Translations under genes and position numbers: made by a program
NCBI GenBank assembly: GCA_963921795.1
Contig: OY997655.1
Location: 12,580,730-12,644,729, forward strand
Length of the DNA: 64,000 bases
Source of the DNA: Nannobrachium achirus
Lineage: Eukaryota > Chordata > Actinopteri > Myctophiformes > Myctophidae
Direction: 5' to 3'
In this document: positions 1-12,447 of the stretch, one piece after another
Layout of the letters: every line of letters begins with the position of its first letter
How positions within the stretch are numbered: the first letter of the stretch is position 1
The notes under the pieces: model-generated
The model's database searches: none
What the model saw: only the letters and a program-made list of their open reading frames with translations
What the model was told of the DNA's origin: nothing

Positions 1-330
1 AAAGTGAGCATGCCACTCAAATATTTGCTTCTGGGGCGTCCCTGGCTGATACACACAGTAATATTTTGAGATGGGGGTCGGCGGTCAAATACATATAATT
101 CTAGGGTTCCTTGACCTGAAAACGTTTATAGAATCGGGTCAAAAACTGTCAAAGACATTGTCATGATTTTTCAAAAATCGCAGATCTACAAGCTCGCAGC
201 GCGGCACTCGGTGCCGCGCTGTGAGCTTGTATATCTGCTATTTTTCAATAGTTAAAGCATAAAATAATGGTTAAAGTAGTGATATCATGCGTTTTATAGG
301 ACTAAATGGCTTAAAACCGAATCACAACAT
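1..330 (-). mobile_element. Repeat family C/M fragment with palindromic core
   Basis: The first 120 bases read, in reverse, like the start of the repeat that elsewhere begins CAGTGGTTCTCAAACC and continues with runs of GGACCCCC. A palindrome of the shared core type follows at about 173-245, with a GC-rich tip GGCACTCGGTGCC. After it comes the family M tail (AGTTAAAGCATAAAATAATGG), seen again near 53660. The element is cut by the window edge, so neither end nor target duplication can be judged. Confidence 0.6.
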
Positions 331-809
331 GTCGTCGAGTCCTTTGTTCCCCAGATTCACAATATGCTAAGTCATTCAACCTGCGGTGGAATTGGAACCC
401 ACAAAGCTGTCGCCGACTGTGGCATCACCGCTGACACCCCGGGTTCATTAAAAGAGAGCCATCACGCCGCGTTAGCGGGAAACGTGGCGATGTTCTGCGA
501 AAGCATGAATAAAAGAATATAAGACGCATGAATAAATGAACAAAGAGCACGTAAATGGGGCTCTGTGTGTGAGCCGCGCGAGGAGGATGCTATGCTGGGG
601 TCCCTTCGAGACAGGGGTGGAAGGGAGCACTTACAGTAGACTTTTTACTTGGGTAAAAGTAACAATATCTACAGTATGCATTTGATGTATTGATGTGGAT
701 GCATTGATGTATTTATTACCTTGCTCAGGATTAAGAGCGTGTGCTAAATGCCTACATTGTAAATTGTACTGTAGGCCTACTACTGTATACAAATACTATA
801 GTTATAAAG
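331..809. other. No recognised feature
   Basis: I see no gene, RNA or clear repeat here. The stretch 720-750 (CTTGCTCAGGATTAAGAGCG) resembles 63350-63400 and is probably part of an unnamed dispersed repeat. Confidence 0.5.
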
Positions 810-1397
810 TAGTGGTGTAACGATACATTTTAATTGCGATACGATACGCATCACGATACATGGTTGACGATACGATACATGGAGGATATTGGTTCATTCA
901 CGGCGATATGATAAGATTCGATTCAATGATTTAAAATGGGTAACTATTTAGCAAAGAAAAGAAAACAATGTGAAACATGTCTAAAATCTATTATTATGGA
1001 TATAAATAAGTAAACGCTGTGATTCAAATACTGTACATGGTCATTATATTTCAAGACATATGGACAAACCCGCACCTTGACATGAACACAGAGATTACAC
1101 ACATTAATCGACAGACCAAGAGTAGCTAAATGGAATGGAAAAGTAATTAGACCCCTCTTTTTCATTTTCCCTCTTAAAATTGCTAAATACAAGGCACAAA
1201 TACTTAATTTCCGTACAATCCATTATTTGCATTGCAAAACGATTCGATACCGATTATCTGCATTTTAAAACGATACGATGCAAAGCCAAAACGGTATGAT
1301 ATTTTGCTTTTGCTAACGATATAGCAGATCATTGCAAATTAAAATAGATTTTTTGATTCAGTTAATTGTACATTGTAACTATATCATTACACCCCTA
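810..1397. mobile_element. hAT-type element, TAGTGGTGTAACGATA ends
   Basis: The left end TAGTGGTGTAACGATAC and the right end GATATAGTTACAATG..ATTACACCCCTA form hAT-style terminal inverted repeats. The interior is rich in ACGATACGAT-type motifs in both orientations. Flanks GTTATAAAG and GTTACAAG look like an eroded target duplication. No transposase frame is visible, so it is non-autonomous. Confidence 0.65.
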
Positions 1398-1764
1398 GTT
1401 ACAAGTAAAAGGCCTTTCATTTGATTGATTGATGGAATACATGAGTCAAAACAGCACTTGGTATAGTAAGACATTTAGGCTAAAAGGATAACGCAAAAAA
1501 AAGACCTGGTGACCGGTTTCCATTGAGGTCCTATGTATTGAAATGATCAACATAGCATAACAAATGTACACAATATGTCATCAACAGATGCAAACACTAT
1601 GTACAAAAGAAATGGGAAAAATACAGTACATGTATCTGCCCTTGTGGTCTACTGATAGATGTTTAATTTTATTTTCAGGACAGTTTTGAAAGAAACCAAT
1701 GTTGCACATCCTTCAGTGGATGGTGTCAGGGGGCATTCCGCATTTTGGTGGCAGGGCATTAGCC

Positions 1765-1955
1765 CTAATTAAAACAGTTACTTTAGTAAATATTACAAAA
1801 GTATTGGCATCAAAATATACATACTTGCGGCACCAACGTTTAAGTTCAGAGATTTTAGAGAAATTTGAATTTGAATAAAAATTCCCCGGAAAATGTAAGC
1901 TATACCGTACCTCAGAATTGTACTTGAGTAAATGTACTTAAGTTACTTTCCAGCA
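1765..1955. repeat. Dispersed AGTAC-rich repeat fragment
   Basis: Contains AGTATTGGCATCAAAATATAC and ends with ACTTGAGTAAATGTACTTAA. The same phrases recur near 5830-5890, 11640-11765, 34764-34930, 40456-40563 and 41580-41755, so this is one dispersed family. Class unclear; some copies begin CAGTGGTGGAAAATAAC, which suggests hAT. Confidence 0.5.
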
Positions 1956-2456
1956 GCGAGGCGGATGCTGTATAGCCTACTGTATATTCCCTCAGAGACT
2001 AATCTGTGCGTACGTGAGAGCGCGTGGCGGTCGGAGCGTGGAAGGAAGCAAGGAAGCGACCACTGACTATAAAGCAGCAGCTAAATGAGCGCGTAGCGAC
2101 CGCACGCAGCCCGCTGTAGGATCCACCTGGAAGATGAGATGGAGATGAGAAAATGTGAAAAGGCGAAAGAACCAACAAAAAATATATAGGACAAGGGTCT
2201 TCAACAGGGGGTCCGGGAAATCGTTAAAGAATCAGTTGATGTGTTAAATTGCATTTGTGGAGGTCTCAAAAAATAAAATAATGAAAGTTACGTATTTGGG
2301 TTTGTCTTAATAAATCATGTCTTTTCCACCAAATGAATTGTTTTGACATTTGGGAGGTTAAATTATTCATTTTTTGAGGACTTAAAAAGCTTTGAAAATA
2401 AATGGTGCAAGAACCCTGCCATGTGTCGTTGTCTGTGTGCGCGTGTGCGAATGCGC

Positions 2457-2458
<2 letters not shown>
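1956..2458. other. Mostly unassigned; short hAT family A end
   Basis: At 2196-2216 there is a short piece GGTCTTCAACAGGGGGTCC, which matches a junction of hAT family A ends. The rest shows nothing I can name. Confidence 0.4.

Positions 2459-2507
<49 letters not shown>
2459..2507 (+). repeat. (GT)n microsatellite
   Basis: About 24 near-perfect GT units. It is followed 73 bases later by a long (AC)n array, so the two can pair as an inverted repeat. Confidence 0.95.
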
Positions 2508-2511
<4 letters not shown>

Positions 2512-2577
2512 TGTGACAGTGGTGACAGATTTACTCCTTCTGCTCAGTGACCTCAGTGACCGCACCGTAAACGCACG

Positions 2578-2697
<120 letters not shown>

Positions 2698-2799
2698 CCC
2701 GTACACACAGCAAACGGACAGAATATTTATGTAAGGAGGGTTGGGAAGAGAAAGTCGGAGAGAGAAATGGATGGGTGGGGTGGGGGCGACGGACGGACT

Positions 2800-2902
2800 G
2801 ATTCCCCATCCGGAATCAATGGGAGTAAACTTGCTATAATCTCAAGTCTACATGGCATGAGTAATCAATAGATAAAACTATTATTTTGGGGGTGAACTAT
2901 AT
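2800..2902. mobile_element. Truncated TTAA-type foldback MITE
   Basis: The phrases CCGGAATCAATGGGAGT, CATGGCATGAGTAATCAA and TTTTGGGGGTGAACTA match the right half of the complete element at 40159-40455. The left half and the outer TTAA are absent. Confidence 0.6.
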
Positions 2903-2942
2903 ATAGGAAGAAGAAAAGGAGAGGACGAAAAGTAGTAAAAAC

Positions 2943-3245
2943 CCAAGACTCCCTAATCGGGAGATAAGTGACCGTCAGGTCGTCAACCTCATGGTGGTGC
3001 TAGAAGAGGGGCATGTGAGAAATCAGGGGCGGAGGTTGGGGTTTGCCACTCTTTGTGTGATTTTTAGGCAAGATCTGTTGGAGCAGTGTCCATTAGTTAA
3101 TGTTGTAGGCAAAAAAGCAGCCTCATGGTGGCGCTAGAACAGGGGAATGTGAGAAATCAGCGGCGGGGGTTGTGGTTTGCCAGCCAAGGAGTGTGTGTGC
3201 AAAGTTTGGGGTTACAATACATACAGACAAAGCCAGATGTAGGAG
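2943..3245 (-). repeat. Dispersed repeat family E, copy 1
   Basis: Contains GACTCCCTAATCGGGAGATA, CATGGTGGTGCTAGAAGAGG and CACACTTTGC-type phrases that recur in opposite orientation at 23080-23362 and 53190-53523. The block CCTCATGGTGGCGCTAGAA appears twice, so this copy holds an internal duplication. Class unknown; no coding frame spans it. Confidence 0.55.
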
Positions 3246-3329
3246 CACTTAGCACCGCTCAAAAAAGAAATAGAGATGAGATTTCCAGAATAAACAAGTG
3301 GATGAAGGCTGATGGAAGAGAGAGAGAGA

Positions 3330-3348
3330 GGGGGGGGGGGGGGGGGGG

Positions 3349-3380
<32 letters not shown>

Positions 3381-3385
3381 TGTGC
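3330..3385 (+). repeat. Poly-G tract plus (GTGC)n microsatellite
   Basis: About 19 G residues are followed directly by about eight GTGC units. A GA run precedes it. Confidence 0.9.
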
Positions 3386-3428
3386 GCATGTGCGTACACT
3401 ACATGTGTGCACCTGAGTGTGTTTGTGT

Positions 3429-3684
3429 GGGCGGCCGTGGCTCGGGAGGTAGAGCAGCAGCTAGGGAAACCGACGGTTCCCAGTTCGATCCCGGGCTCCC
3501 CCAGAGTTGGTGTCAAAGTGTCCTTGAGCAACACTCTGAACCCCTAGTTGCTCCCCATGAGCAGGTTGGTGTCTGGCATGGTTTCCTTCGCCGGCGGTGT
3601 GTGAATGGGTGAACGTGTGAAGTGGATTGTAAAGCACGCTTTGGAAGAAACGCGCTACATAAATGCAGTCCATTTACCATGTGC
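3429..3684 (+). mobile_element. tRNA-derived SINE
   Basis: The head has a Pol III A-box-like region (GTGGCTCGGGAGGTAGAGC) and a B box (AGTTCGATCCC). A central domain GTCCTTGAGCAACACTCTGA and a tail ATAAATGCAGTCCATTTACC follow. This order is typical of fish V-type SINEs as I remember them. A second copy, split by another element, lies at 15484-16146. Confidence 0.85.
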
Positions 3685-3805
3685 CGTGTACCTTTAGATG
3701 GGGTCATGTGTAGGTCAAGAACACTGTGATATTGCCTACGATCTGAAGGGTAAGCCGGGAGGTTAGGACAAGCGTTAATGTGACACAATAAATACTCCTA
3801 TCACC

Positions 3806-4224
<419 letters not shown>

Positions 4225-4681
4225 CAGGGGTCTTCAACGTTTTCAGGCCAAGGACCCCTTAGTTGAGAGAGAGAGATGAAGCAGGAACCCCCACTACCTT
4301 TTCAGAGATTCCATAGTTTCATTGTATGACAGCACAATCAATCGTGACTTTGTGATGAATTTTGGATTCATGTGAATTTGTGTCTTCAGATATTTAACCA
4401 CTTGAACCGTAAATACTTAATAAACATGACCTTTCACTATTTACTTAGTCTGCTCTTTTCCCCTCTACACCAAACCTCTTAGTCGAAAATAGCCGATCTA
4501 CAAGCTCACAACGCCTCACGCTGCGAGGCGTTGCGAGCTTGTAGAGCGGATATTTTTGGCTAAAGTTCCCCAAATATGGACACTAGGGTTCAACTGGTTA
4601 ATATATCAAAGATTTGGAGGACCCCCTGTAGTAACTCTGAGGACCCCCTTGGGGTCCTGGACCCCCTGTTGAAGACCCTTG
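4225..4681. mobile_element. Complete hAT family A element with 8-bp duplication
   Basis: The left end CAGGGGTCTTCAACG and the right end TGTTGAAGACCCTTG are inverted repeats. The 8-base sequence CTTTAAGG occurs on both sides (4217-4224 and 4682-4689), a perfect hAT-type target duplication. The interior has a palindromic core at about 4486-4555 with arms ending CAACGCCTCACG/CTGCGAGGCGTTG. No transposase frame is present. Relatives lie at 22070, 29168 and 58559. Confidence 0.92.
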
Positions 4682-4689
4682 CTTTAAGG

Positions 4690-4773
4690 CCAGTCCACAC
4701 CAATTTGACTCCTTGCAATCATTGCAACCATTATCCCCAATGGCAGTTTTCAAGGAGTCGCATTGGTGTGACA
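4690..4773. repeat. Small foldback repeat
   Basis: GTCCACACCAATTTGACTCC and, inverted, GGAGTCGCATTGGTGTGAC form arms of about 23 bases around a loop of about 38. Probably a tiny MITE next to the hAT end. Confidence 0.5.
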
Positions 4774-4905
4774 ACATGGCCTCAAAACTGTTTTGTTGCA
4801 AGTTATTACTAGTTGCTCTTGTTGTAGAGAGGAACAATTACAGCAATGATTTTCAACCGTCTTAATATAAAGTCATATCAACCTAGTTTGATCTACAGTA
4901 TATAC

Positions 4906-5052
4906 CTGGGGTAGGCAACCTATAGGCACGGGTGCCAACATGGCATAAGGGAGGGTGATCACTGCACTGGCACATGGTCAATTAAATGAAGCCATCACCT
5001 AATTTACAGCAAGTTACATCCTGCACATAATTCTACATTCATTACAACTCTG
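4906..5052 (-). mobile_element. hAT fragment (GGTTGCCTAGCCC end)
   Basis: Starts CTGGGGTAGGCAACCTA and continues GGCACGGGTGCCAACATGG, the reverse of the right end of the element at 41941-42317. The far end is missing. Confidence 0.6.
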
Positions 5053-5119
5053 AGTATGAGTTATGACTAGTTGCTTTAGTTGTGGAGTGTAACTTTAGTT
5101 ACTAGCTACTTTGTAGACC

Positions 5120-5235
5120 GGTTGTTTTTACAAAACATACATTAACCACTTCAACCCAATACTGTACATTCCGGCCATTTAAAAATAGCCGAATTACAAA
5201 ATCACACTGCGCTGCGATTCTACAAATTACGGAAT
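5120..5235. repeat. Degenerate palindromic-core repeat
   Basis: The phrase TTAACCACTTCAACCC is followed by AAAAATAGCCGAATTACAAAATC and a decayed opposite arm. It is a weak copy of the shared core. Confidence 0.4.
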
Positions 5236-5306
5236 GGAGGTAAGAGTTTTCTGCCGGACAGAAACAATATGCATGTGTGTGTGCGTCCACACGAGTGTGT
5301 GCATCT

Positions 5307-6330
<1,024 letters not shown>

Positions 6331-6606
6331 AAGAGAATGGTGGTCTTTAAAGGACCACTGTTTTTATTTTTAGTAAAGATTGCACAATATGAGTCACAAA
6401 GACAATAATAAAACAAAAAAGACATATACAAAACACACACTTTCGTCACCTTCACATCAGCAGTTCACCTCTTCTGAATCTATACATCAACCATTTTTCC
6501 CATCTTTTATTAAAAAGTTCTTCTTTTATCTTCAGTTTGAGCGTTAACTGTTCCATGTCCTGACCTGTATATTGTCCATAATTGTCCTCCATTGTTGAAG
6601 GACCAC
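6331..6606. other. Inverted-repeat segment
   Basis: GAATGGTGGTCTTTAAAGG near 6335 and, inverted, AAGGACCACCATTTTAAAAG near 6597 bracket about 250 bases. Inside is a short open frame (next entry). The bracket suggests a small mobile element, but target duplications are unclear. Confidence 0.35.
6452..6592 (-). CDS. Possible 46-residue small ORF, function unknown
   Basis: An ATG in a favourable context (AACAATGG) opens a 46-codon frame ending TGA at 6454-6452. The product starts MEDNYGQYTGQDMEQ and is rich in Lys, Arg, Glu and Trp, with no low-complexity repeat. About 90 bases downstream on the same strand there is AATAAA. The unit is bracketed by short inverted repeats, so it may be the broken start of a transposon protein rather than a host gene. 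I recognise no family, and a chance frame of this length is quite possible. Confidence 0.2.
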   Translation of the reverse strand: MEDNYGQYTGQDMEQLTLKLKIKEELFNKRWEKWLMYRFRRGELLM

Positions 6607-7309
6607 CATTTTAAAAGATTTTTATTATAGATTCATATCTGTCACTAAATCAGCCATGCGTGCATTGATAACATTGGCGTAGATATGTATATAGAGATCC
6701 AATATGCATTGGGCTTCCCCCCGGAACTATTTTTGCAGTTAAAAAGGAAAGCTACGCCAGACCAAGGTGATGTGGTCACCATGGTAATTACCCTCTTCCC
6801 CAGATAACGATCCACTGGGGAACGGCGGAGGAGGAGGGGGGCGGGGAGGGGGCAGACCGTTGAACTCTTTGATTTTCCCATTACTCTCCGCTTCAATTTA
6901 GAAGCCGTCGGCCCGTGCGATCCACGCCGTAAAGTTGATATGATTCGTCCTCTCCTCGCTCGATCCGACGTGTCGTTTTAATAGAGTGCAAGGTAACGGG
7001 GTCTCCCTTTCGTTAAAAAGTTCACACGTGCGGCTATGCGTGCTCATATTCAGGACGTTGTCGAGGGAAAGGAGACTTCGTCACTGAGAATGTGTCGTGC
7101 ATACATGCACGCTCACGCATTGGTGCAAATTAACTAAAGTGCATTTACTAAAATACTGATACACTTTTGAGGTATTTTTACTTTAAAGAGGTGGTGCCAA
7201 ATTTTGAACTTTTTTTCTGATTTGTATGTGTCTATGGAGTTAACATTACTCTAATAGACCACCGGGTGGGGTTATAATGTGCAGATTTGCCTTCCCTGTG
7301 TATTTTTGG
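6607..7309. other. No recognised feature
   Basis: A GC-richer patch at 6820-6990 and ordinary sequence otherwise. Nothing supportable. Confidence 0.4.
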
Positions 7310-8117
7310 TTAAAGGACAACTTTAGTTTTTTACAACAAGGCTTCATATTTTAGATTGTAATTAAATAATATAAAAGATGAGTGTTAAGGCCCTTTTCCA
7401 CCGGCAGCGATAACGATGACGATAGCCATAAAATATCACAGCGATAATTATGCCTTCACATTGATGTCCGAAGTTATCGGACATCAATGTGAAAAGGCGC
7501 CAATTAACAGCCGCTCGCGCAGAGCGCACCTCGAGCTGTTTGTCAGAGACCCAGTTCCATATCACTGTGATCTTAACCACATCGTTGTTGATCCTAACAA
7601 TGTAGTTGTCGGCTATCGTTGTCTGTATCGGTGTTGAGTGGATGCTGCCGATCCACTTCAATTGAAAACCCACTTTTTAAAATCGTTATCGTCATCATTA
7701 TCGCTGCCAGTGGAAAAGGGCCTTTACAATTATTTCATGTACTTCTTTCTATTGTTTTAGAGATTCTTATTTCAGTGTTTGGGGGCATGCGTACAAGTGG
7801 CTAAATATGTCATTTTACAAAGAATAAGCCCATTCCCAAGATACAACGCAACCTTTCATGGTTGGATGTGACTTATGGGGCTAGAAGTGTTACTGTATAG
7901 TAATAAAGAAACTGCTGGGTTATTGTGTCTAAAAATACATATTTTGCCACTTGTACGCATGCCCCCATGCGTACGCATGCCCCACATTTTAGCACGGTAA
8001 ATGCGATAAAACAATAGAACAAAGCAAATGAAAACATTTTAACACTCACTTTTTCTTTTCTCTAATTACAATCTAAAATATGAACCCTTGTTGTAAAAAA
8101 ACAAAGTTGTCCTTTAA
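7310..8117. mobile_element. TTAA-flanked foldback transposon, host of a nested MITE
   Basis: TTAA (7310-7313) then AGGACAACTTTAGTTTTTTA on the left; on the right the inverse, TAAAAAAACAAAGTTGTCCT, then TTAA (8114-8117). The inverted arms extend about 55 bases (…TTCATATTTTAGATTGTAATTA). Outer TTAA duplications are typical of piggyBac and Kolobok groups. A second internal pair, GGGGGCATGCGTACAAGTGG, is inverted at 7780 and 7942. The Harbinger-like MITE at 7388-7723 is nested inside. Confidence 0.75.
7388..7723. mobile_element. Harbinger-like MITE, copy 1
   Basis: Ends AGGCCCTTTTCCACCGGCAG and its inverse (CTGCCAGTGGAAAAGGGCCT), flanked on both sides by TTA (7385-7387, 7724-7726), as expected for the PIF/Harbinger target site. 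The terminal repeats run about 40 bases with ATAACGATGACGAT. A hairpin ACATTGATGTCCGA/TCGGACATCAATGT lies near 7460-7492. Nearly identical copy at 30833-31170. Confidence 0.88.
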
Positions 8118-8708
8118 TGACATCATATACTCATCCCCTCCCCTTTTACCATACACCCAACACTGTGGGTGTGGCTAACTTCAGCCAGGCATACTTGATG
8201 AACTGGTCGGTCGAACTGGAAAAGTATAATCACCTCCAATAATTATAATACCTGATCATCATCTTTAGGGGGGAAAAAATCATGGCACCCCATCTTTAAT
8301 GGAGTATTTCTAATATATACTCTTACTGTACTCCTCCACTACATCTCAGAGGCAAATATTATAATTTTACTTAACTACAATTATTTGAAAACTTTAGCTA
8401 CTAGTTATGATAAAGTGGCAAGTTTCATTCGCTGGAAATGAAGCCGCTTCCGGGTTCTCGCTGAAGCTGCTGTTCCGATTGACCATTTGTCTAGTCCCGC
8501 CCATTGTCCCGCCCCTCTTCGCACCCATTGGTTGCTGTTTCTTGGTTGGACAAAAATCCTCTCTTTCCATCCACTTCCGCTACCATTGAAATAATTCAGT
8601 TGATATCCAGTGTATTCTATTTTTATTTTAAACTTGGTGTCAGTAAAAAGGAACATTTCAGGTGCAGTATTTTTATCCCACAATAACCCATTTTTTTCAC
8701 CCAGTGCT
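8118..8708. other. Unassigned, GC-box-like patch
   Basis: CCCGCCC-type motifs and an inverted CCAAT (CCCATTGGTTGC) at 8490-8535 look promoter-like, but no gene starts nearby, so I do not call a promoter. Confidence 0.35.
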
Positions 8709-9338
8709 AGTGGGAGAAATATGTAACAAAAAAAGGCAAATGTGTTCACTTCCGGCAGAAAGCGTGAAAATTTGCACCTAAGGGTATTTTTGTGCGCTGA
8801 ATCCAAAAATTGACGGTCCCAAGCACTTTTCCCATGGGATCTGGTGGCTCTCATTCACTTACCATACTAGGGAAAAAAGACCCCCCAAAAAATCTTCTTC
8901 AAGTAGCATGTGAGGGGTCAAACTAGGTGTTTTTAGGGATTCTGAATCCATTGCAAGCATTTGTTTTGCACGAAAAACATTCCTTTCCGAGAAATGGACA
9001 CAACAAAACTTTGAAAAGTGATGACTCATCACTAAACCATAGTTTGTGGGGTCCATTTCTTGCCCAAGGAATGTTTTTTGTGCAAAACAAATGCTTGGAA
9101 TGGATTCAGAATCATGAAAACCCCCTAGATAGACCCCTCACATGCTACATATAGAAGATTTTTGGTGGGTCATTTTTTCCTAACCCTAACCCTATGGTAA
9201 GTGAATGAGAGAAAAGTTAATTTGAGAAAAGTGCTTGGGACCGTCAATTTTTGAATTCAGCGCACAAAAATACCCCTAGGTGCAAATTTTCACGCTTTCT
9301 GCCGGAAGTGAACAACTTTTTCACATATTTCTCCCACT
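8709..9338. repeat. 630-bp near-perfect palindrome
   Basis: The left arm starts AGTGGGAGAAATATGT and the right arm ends with its inverse, ATTTCTCCCACT. Matching phrases run through both arms (CACTTCCGGCAGAAAGCG, GACGGTCCCAAGCACTTTT, GGATTCTGAATCCATT…AATGGATTCAGAATC). The centre is AGTGATGACTCATCACT near 9025. The right arm has a telomere-like insertion (CCTAACCCTAACCC) absent from the left. This is a foldback element or recent inverted duplication; no coding frame is supported. Confidence 0.88.
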
Positions 9339-9595
9339 ATGCCAATTGCCTATGTAATCCTGGGCTCTGCTCTCCCTCTGCCGCGCCTGGGGAGACAACG
9401 GACTGACCTCATGCTTCCTTCTATGCATGAGGTGTCCAAGTTGCTTCTTTTCACCTGACAGTGGAGAGTTTCCCTGGTTTGGAAGTAGCGCGTGGAAGGA
9501 ACACGTTATTCCAACCAGTTCCTTTCCCCTCCATCAGGTGCCCCGGCTGGCCAGGGGGAGGCAGTATAGAGACCAGGATTAAGTGCATGTTTTTG
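9339..9595. other. No recognised feature
   Basis: Ordinary sequence; no supported gene or repeat. Confidence 0.3.
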
Positions 9596-9720
9596 TGAGG
9601 GTATCAACCCTAGGAGACACAGGGAGAACATGCAAACTCCACACAGAAAGGCTCTATCGCCAACCCCACCTAGGGTGTGGGCGCTGATGACACGGAGGGA
9701 GGAACACGCCGCCAGTGGGA
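9596..9720 (-). mobile_element. LINE/SINE tail fragment (L2-like)
   Basis: In reverse it reads GGAGTTTGCATGTTCTCCCT, a phrase widespread in vertebrate L2-type repeat tails as I remember them. A second fragment lies at 42325-42367. Confidence 0.5.
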
Positions 9721-9744
9721 TGCAGTATAGTGACAGGGCATATG

Positions 9745-9768
9745 TTTTTTTTTTTTTTTTTTTTTTCA
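9745..9768 (+). repeat. Poly-T tract
   Basis: About 22 T residues, preceded by GCATATG. Confidence 0.8.
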
Positions 9769-9908
9769 AAAAATATGTTTTATCAAATTCAACACAAACA
9801 ACCATAAGGCGGAACCAGGGCTGAACCAGGGCATAAAGAGCCTGCTGGTTGGTCAGTCAGGGACCAACCAGAAGGCTGACAAAGGGTCAAATAGCCTGTA
9901 TCACCTTC

Positions 9909-11251
9909 TAGGGGTGACCCCGAATAGTCGAATAGTCGACTAATCGATCGAAACGGCACCTAGTCGAATGGCAATATCTTAGTCGATTGAAAAAAAAACA
10001 TTTTTTTTTTTTTTTTTTTGGGTGGGGGGGTGGGGGGGCTGTTGGGGTGCTAAATGTCCGATGATTTAACATATACTTTGGTTTCTCGCAATAAAACATG
10101 CATAGCCTACTGGCTGCTTTCAATCAATCAATGAGGCACAGCCCTGTCTGTGTGTGTGCTTTGCGTAGACTCCACAGAAACTGCACAGCTGTGTTAACAC
10201 TCAATCAGGCTCCGTCACTTAAACAAGTAGAGGACAAAACTAAAGTAAGCTGCAGGATCTGGCTATGACCTACCCACTCCACACCGAGCAACATGTCAGA
10301 TAAAAGTAAGTTGGCTTAAGTCCATTATGTAATGTCCATACTCCCAAAAGCGACGCGAACGCTCACGTTGTTGTGTTTTAAGCTCTCCTTTCCTCTTTCT
10401 CCCCGACGAGTTATGGGGTCTGTTTTGTAAAATCCAATCGCTGTCTCTCTGTCAGGCTCAGCGCAGTCTGTGCAGTGTGCAGCGTCTCGTGGATAGATGC
10501 ACAGATATTGGTGTCCAATAGAGCATCGCAGCGGAACTAAACTACATTTAATAACTACCCTTTGTTTAGCGATTTTCAAAATGTTCTTTTCATATAAAAA
10601 AGGTTATATGTTCATGATTCACCTCCATCCTGGATGGCTTGGTTCGAGGCTTAACATAATTGTTATAAATGTTTTTGTAAAAGTCTATGGCGAAAATGAA
10701 TGGTGAAAGTGAAAGTGACCCCAGGCATCCACTTCCGCTGCGATGCTCTATAGAAATGTGTGACCGGCGACCGCATCGCCTATACAGTAGTTGCATGGCT
10801 GTTACACACACAGACATCGGAGTCTGGGGCTTTAGCTTCTAAGTGAATACACTTTACACCTGCTATAGGCCTACTTATTTTAGTATTTTGTTATTTAATT
10901 CGCCTTATATTATTTAGTTACTTTATTTATTTTAGAGATATTATTTCGTTGTTGTTATTGCTGTATTTATTACTATTCTTATAAGGCCATGATAATAAAC
11001 CTTGGCTTAAATAATGAATGAGCTATCTATTAAAACAAAAGTCAAGAAGACATGTTATTTAAATGATTGTTTCACCTCTGTTGTTTATACGCCATTGTAA
11101 AAGAAAGGGGTAAAAAAAAAAAAAAAAAACGAAATAAATTATAATAATAATAATTAAAAAAAAACGGGCCATAGTCGACTAATATTCGACTATCAACACA
11201 CTGACTAAAATCATAGTCGACTATACAAATCCTTAGTCGGGGACAGCCCTA
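9909..11251. mobile_element. 1.34-kb hAT element with perfect 8-bp duplication
   Basis: The left end TAGGGGTGACCCCGAATAG and the right end CTTAGTCGGGGACAGCCCTA are inverted repeats, each beside repeated AGTCGACTA motifs. TCACCTTC flanks both ends (9901-9908, 11252-11259), a perfect duplication. An inner pair (AGAGCATCGCAGCGGAA near 10523, inverse near 10735) suggests a nested piece. Poly-T (10002-10019) and poly-A (11111-11128) tracts are present. No intact transposase frame is visible. Confidence 0.9.
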
Positions 11252-11379
11252 TCACCTTCTACTGGTACCAAAAAACCATCAGCTCAATGTAAGTCTATGA
11301 GGATTTGGCAAACTTGGTCACATTCATTTTAAAGTTAATGATAAAGTAGGTAGTAGTAGTATGTTTCTAGGCTTTGTAT

Positions 11380-11566
11380 TGGCTATACAGAGTGAAGACC
11401 CGCCCTCCAGCCAATAGCATTCATTTCCGGCTTCATGTCTGGAGCGGATATGGAAAGATGGCAGATTTGCACTCGCTGGAAGAATAGACTTCATTTACGG
11501 TCTGTAGAAACCAATGGCCTGGCTCTGTCCATTTATTTTTTACAGTCTATGATGCGACACATTTTG
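11380..11566 (+). repeat. Dispersed repeat family J, copy 1
   Basis: Contains AGCCAATAGCATTCATTTCC, TTTACGGTCTGTAGAAACC, AATGGCCTGGCTCTGTCC and the tail TTTTTTACAGTCTATG. Matching phrases recur at 37560-37728 and 38990-39077. Class unknown. Confidence 0.6.
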
Positions 11567-11590
11567 AGCTTGTAGATCTGCTATTTTCAA
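11567..11590 (+). repeat. Half palindromic core
   Basis: GAGCTTGTAGATCTGCTATT is one arm of the shared core; the partner arm is missing. Confidence 0.5.
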
Positions 11591-11639
11591 AATATTTGCA
11601 TACATTTGAAAACTTTTTAAATGAGACATTCTGCATAAT

Positions 11640-11768
11640 GAGTCTACTTTTGGTACTTAAAGTACATTTTACTTTTACTCAAGTACATTTAGCATTCCAG
11701 ACTTGTACATTTCTACATTGCAGTATTTTTAAAGTAAAAAAAAGGAAAACATTTGAGTACCTTTTTCC
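11640..11768 (-). repeat. AGTAC-rich dispersed repeat
   Basis: AGTACATTTTACTTTTACTC and GAGTACCTTTTTCCACCAC are the reverse of the repeat that begins GTGGTGGAAAA elsewhere (34764). It ends where the AC array begins. Confidence 0.5.
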
Positions 11769-11770
11769 AC

Positions 11771-12447
<677 letters not shown>

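Noticed and set aside
8490..8535. GC-box and CCAAT promoter
   Set aside because: No transcript-like or coding sequence follows on either strand.
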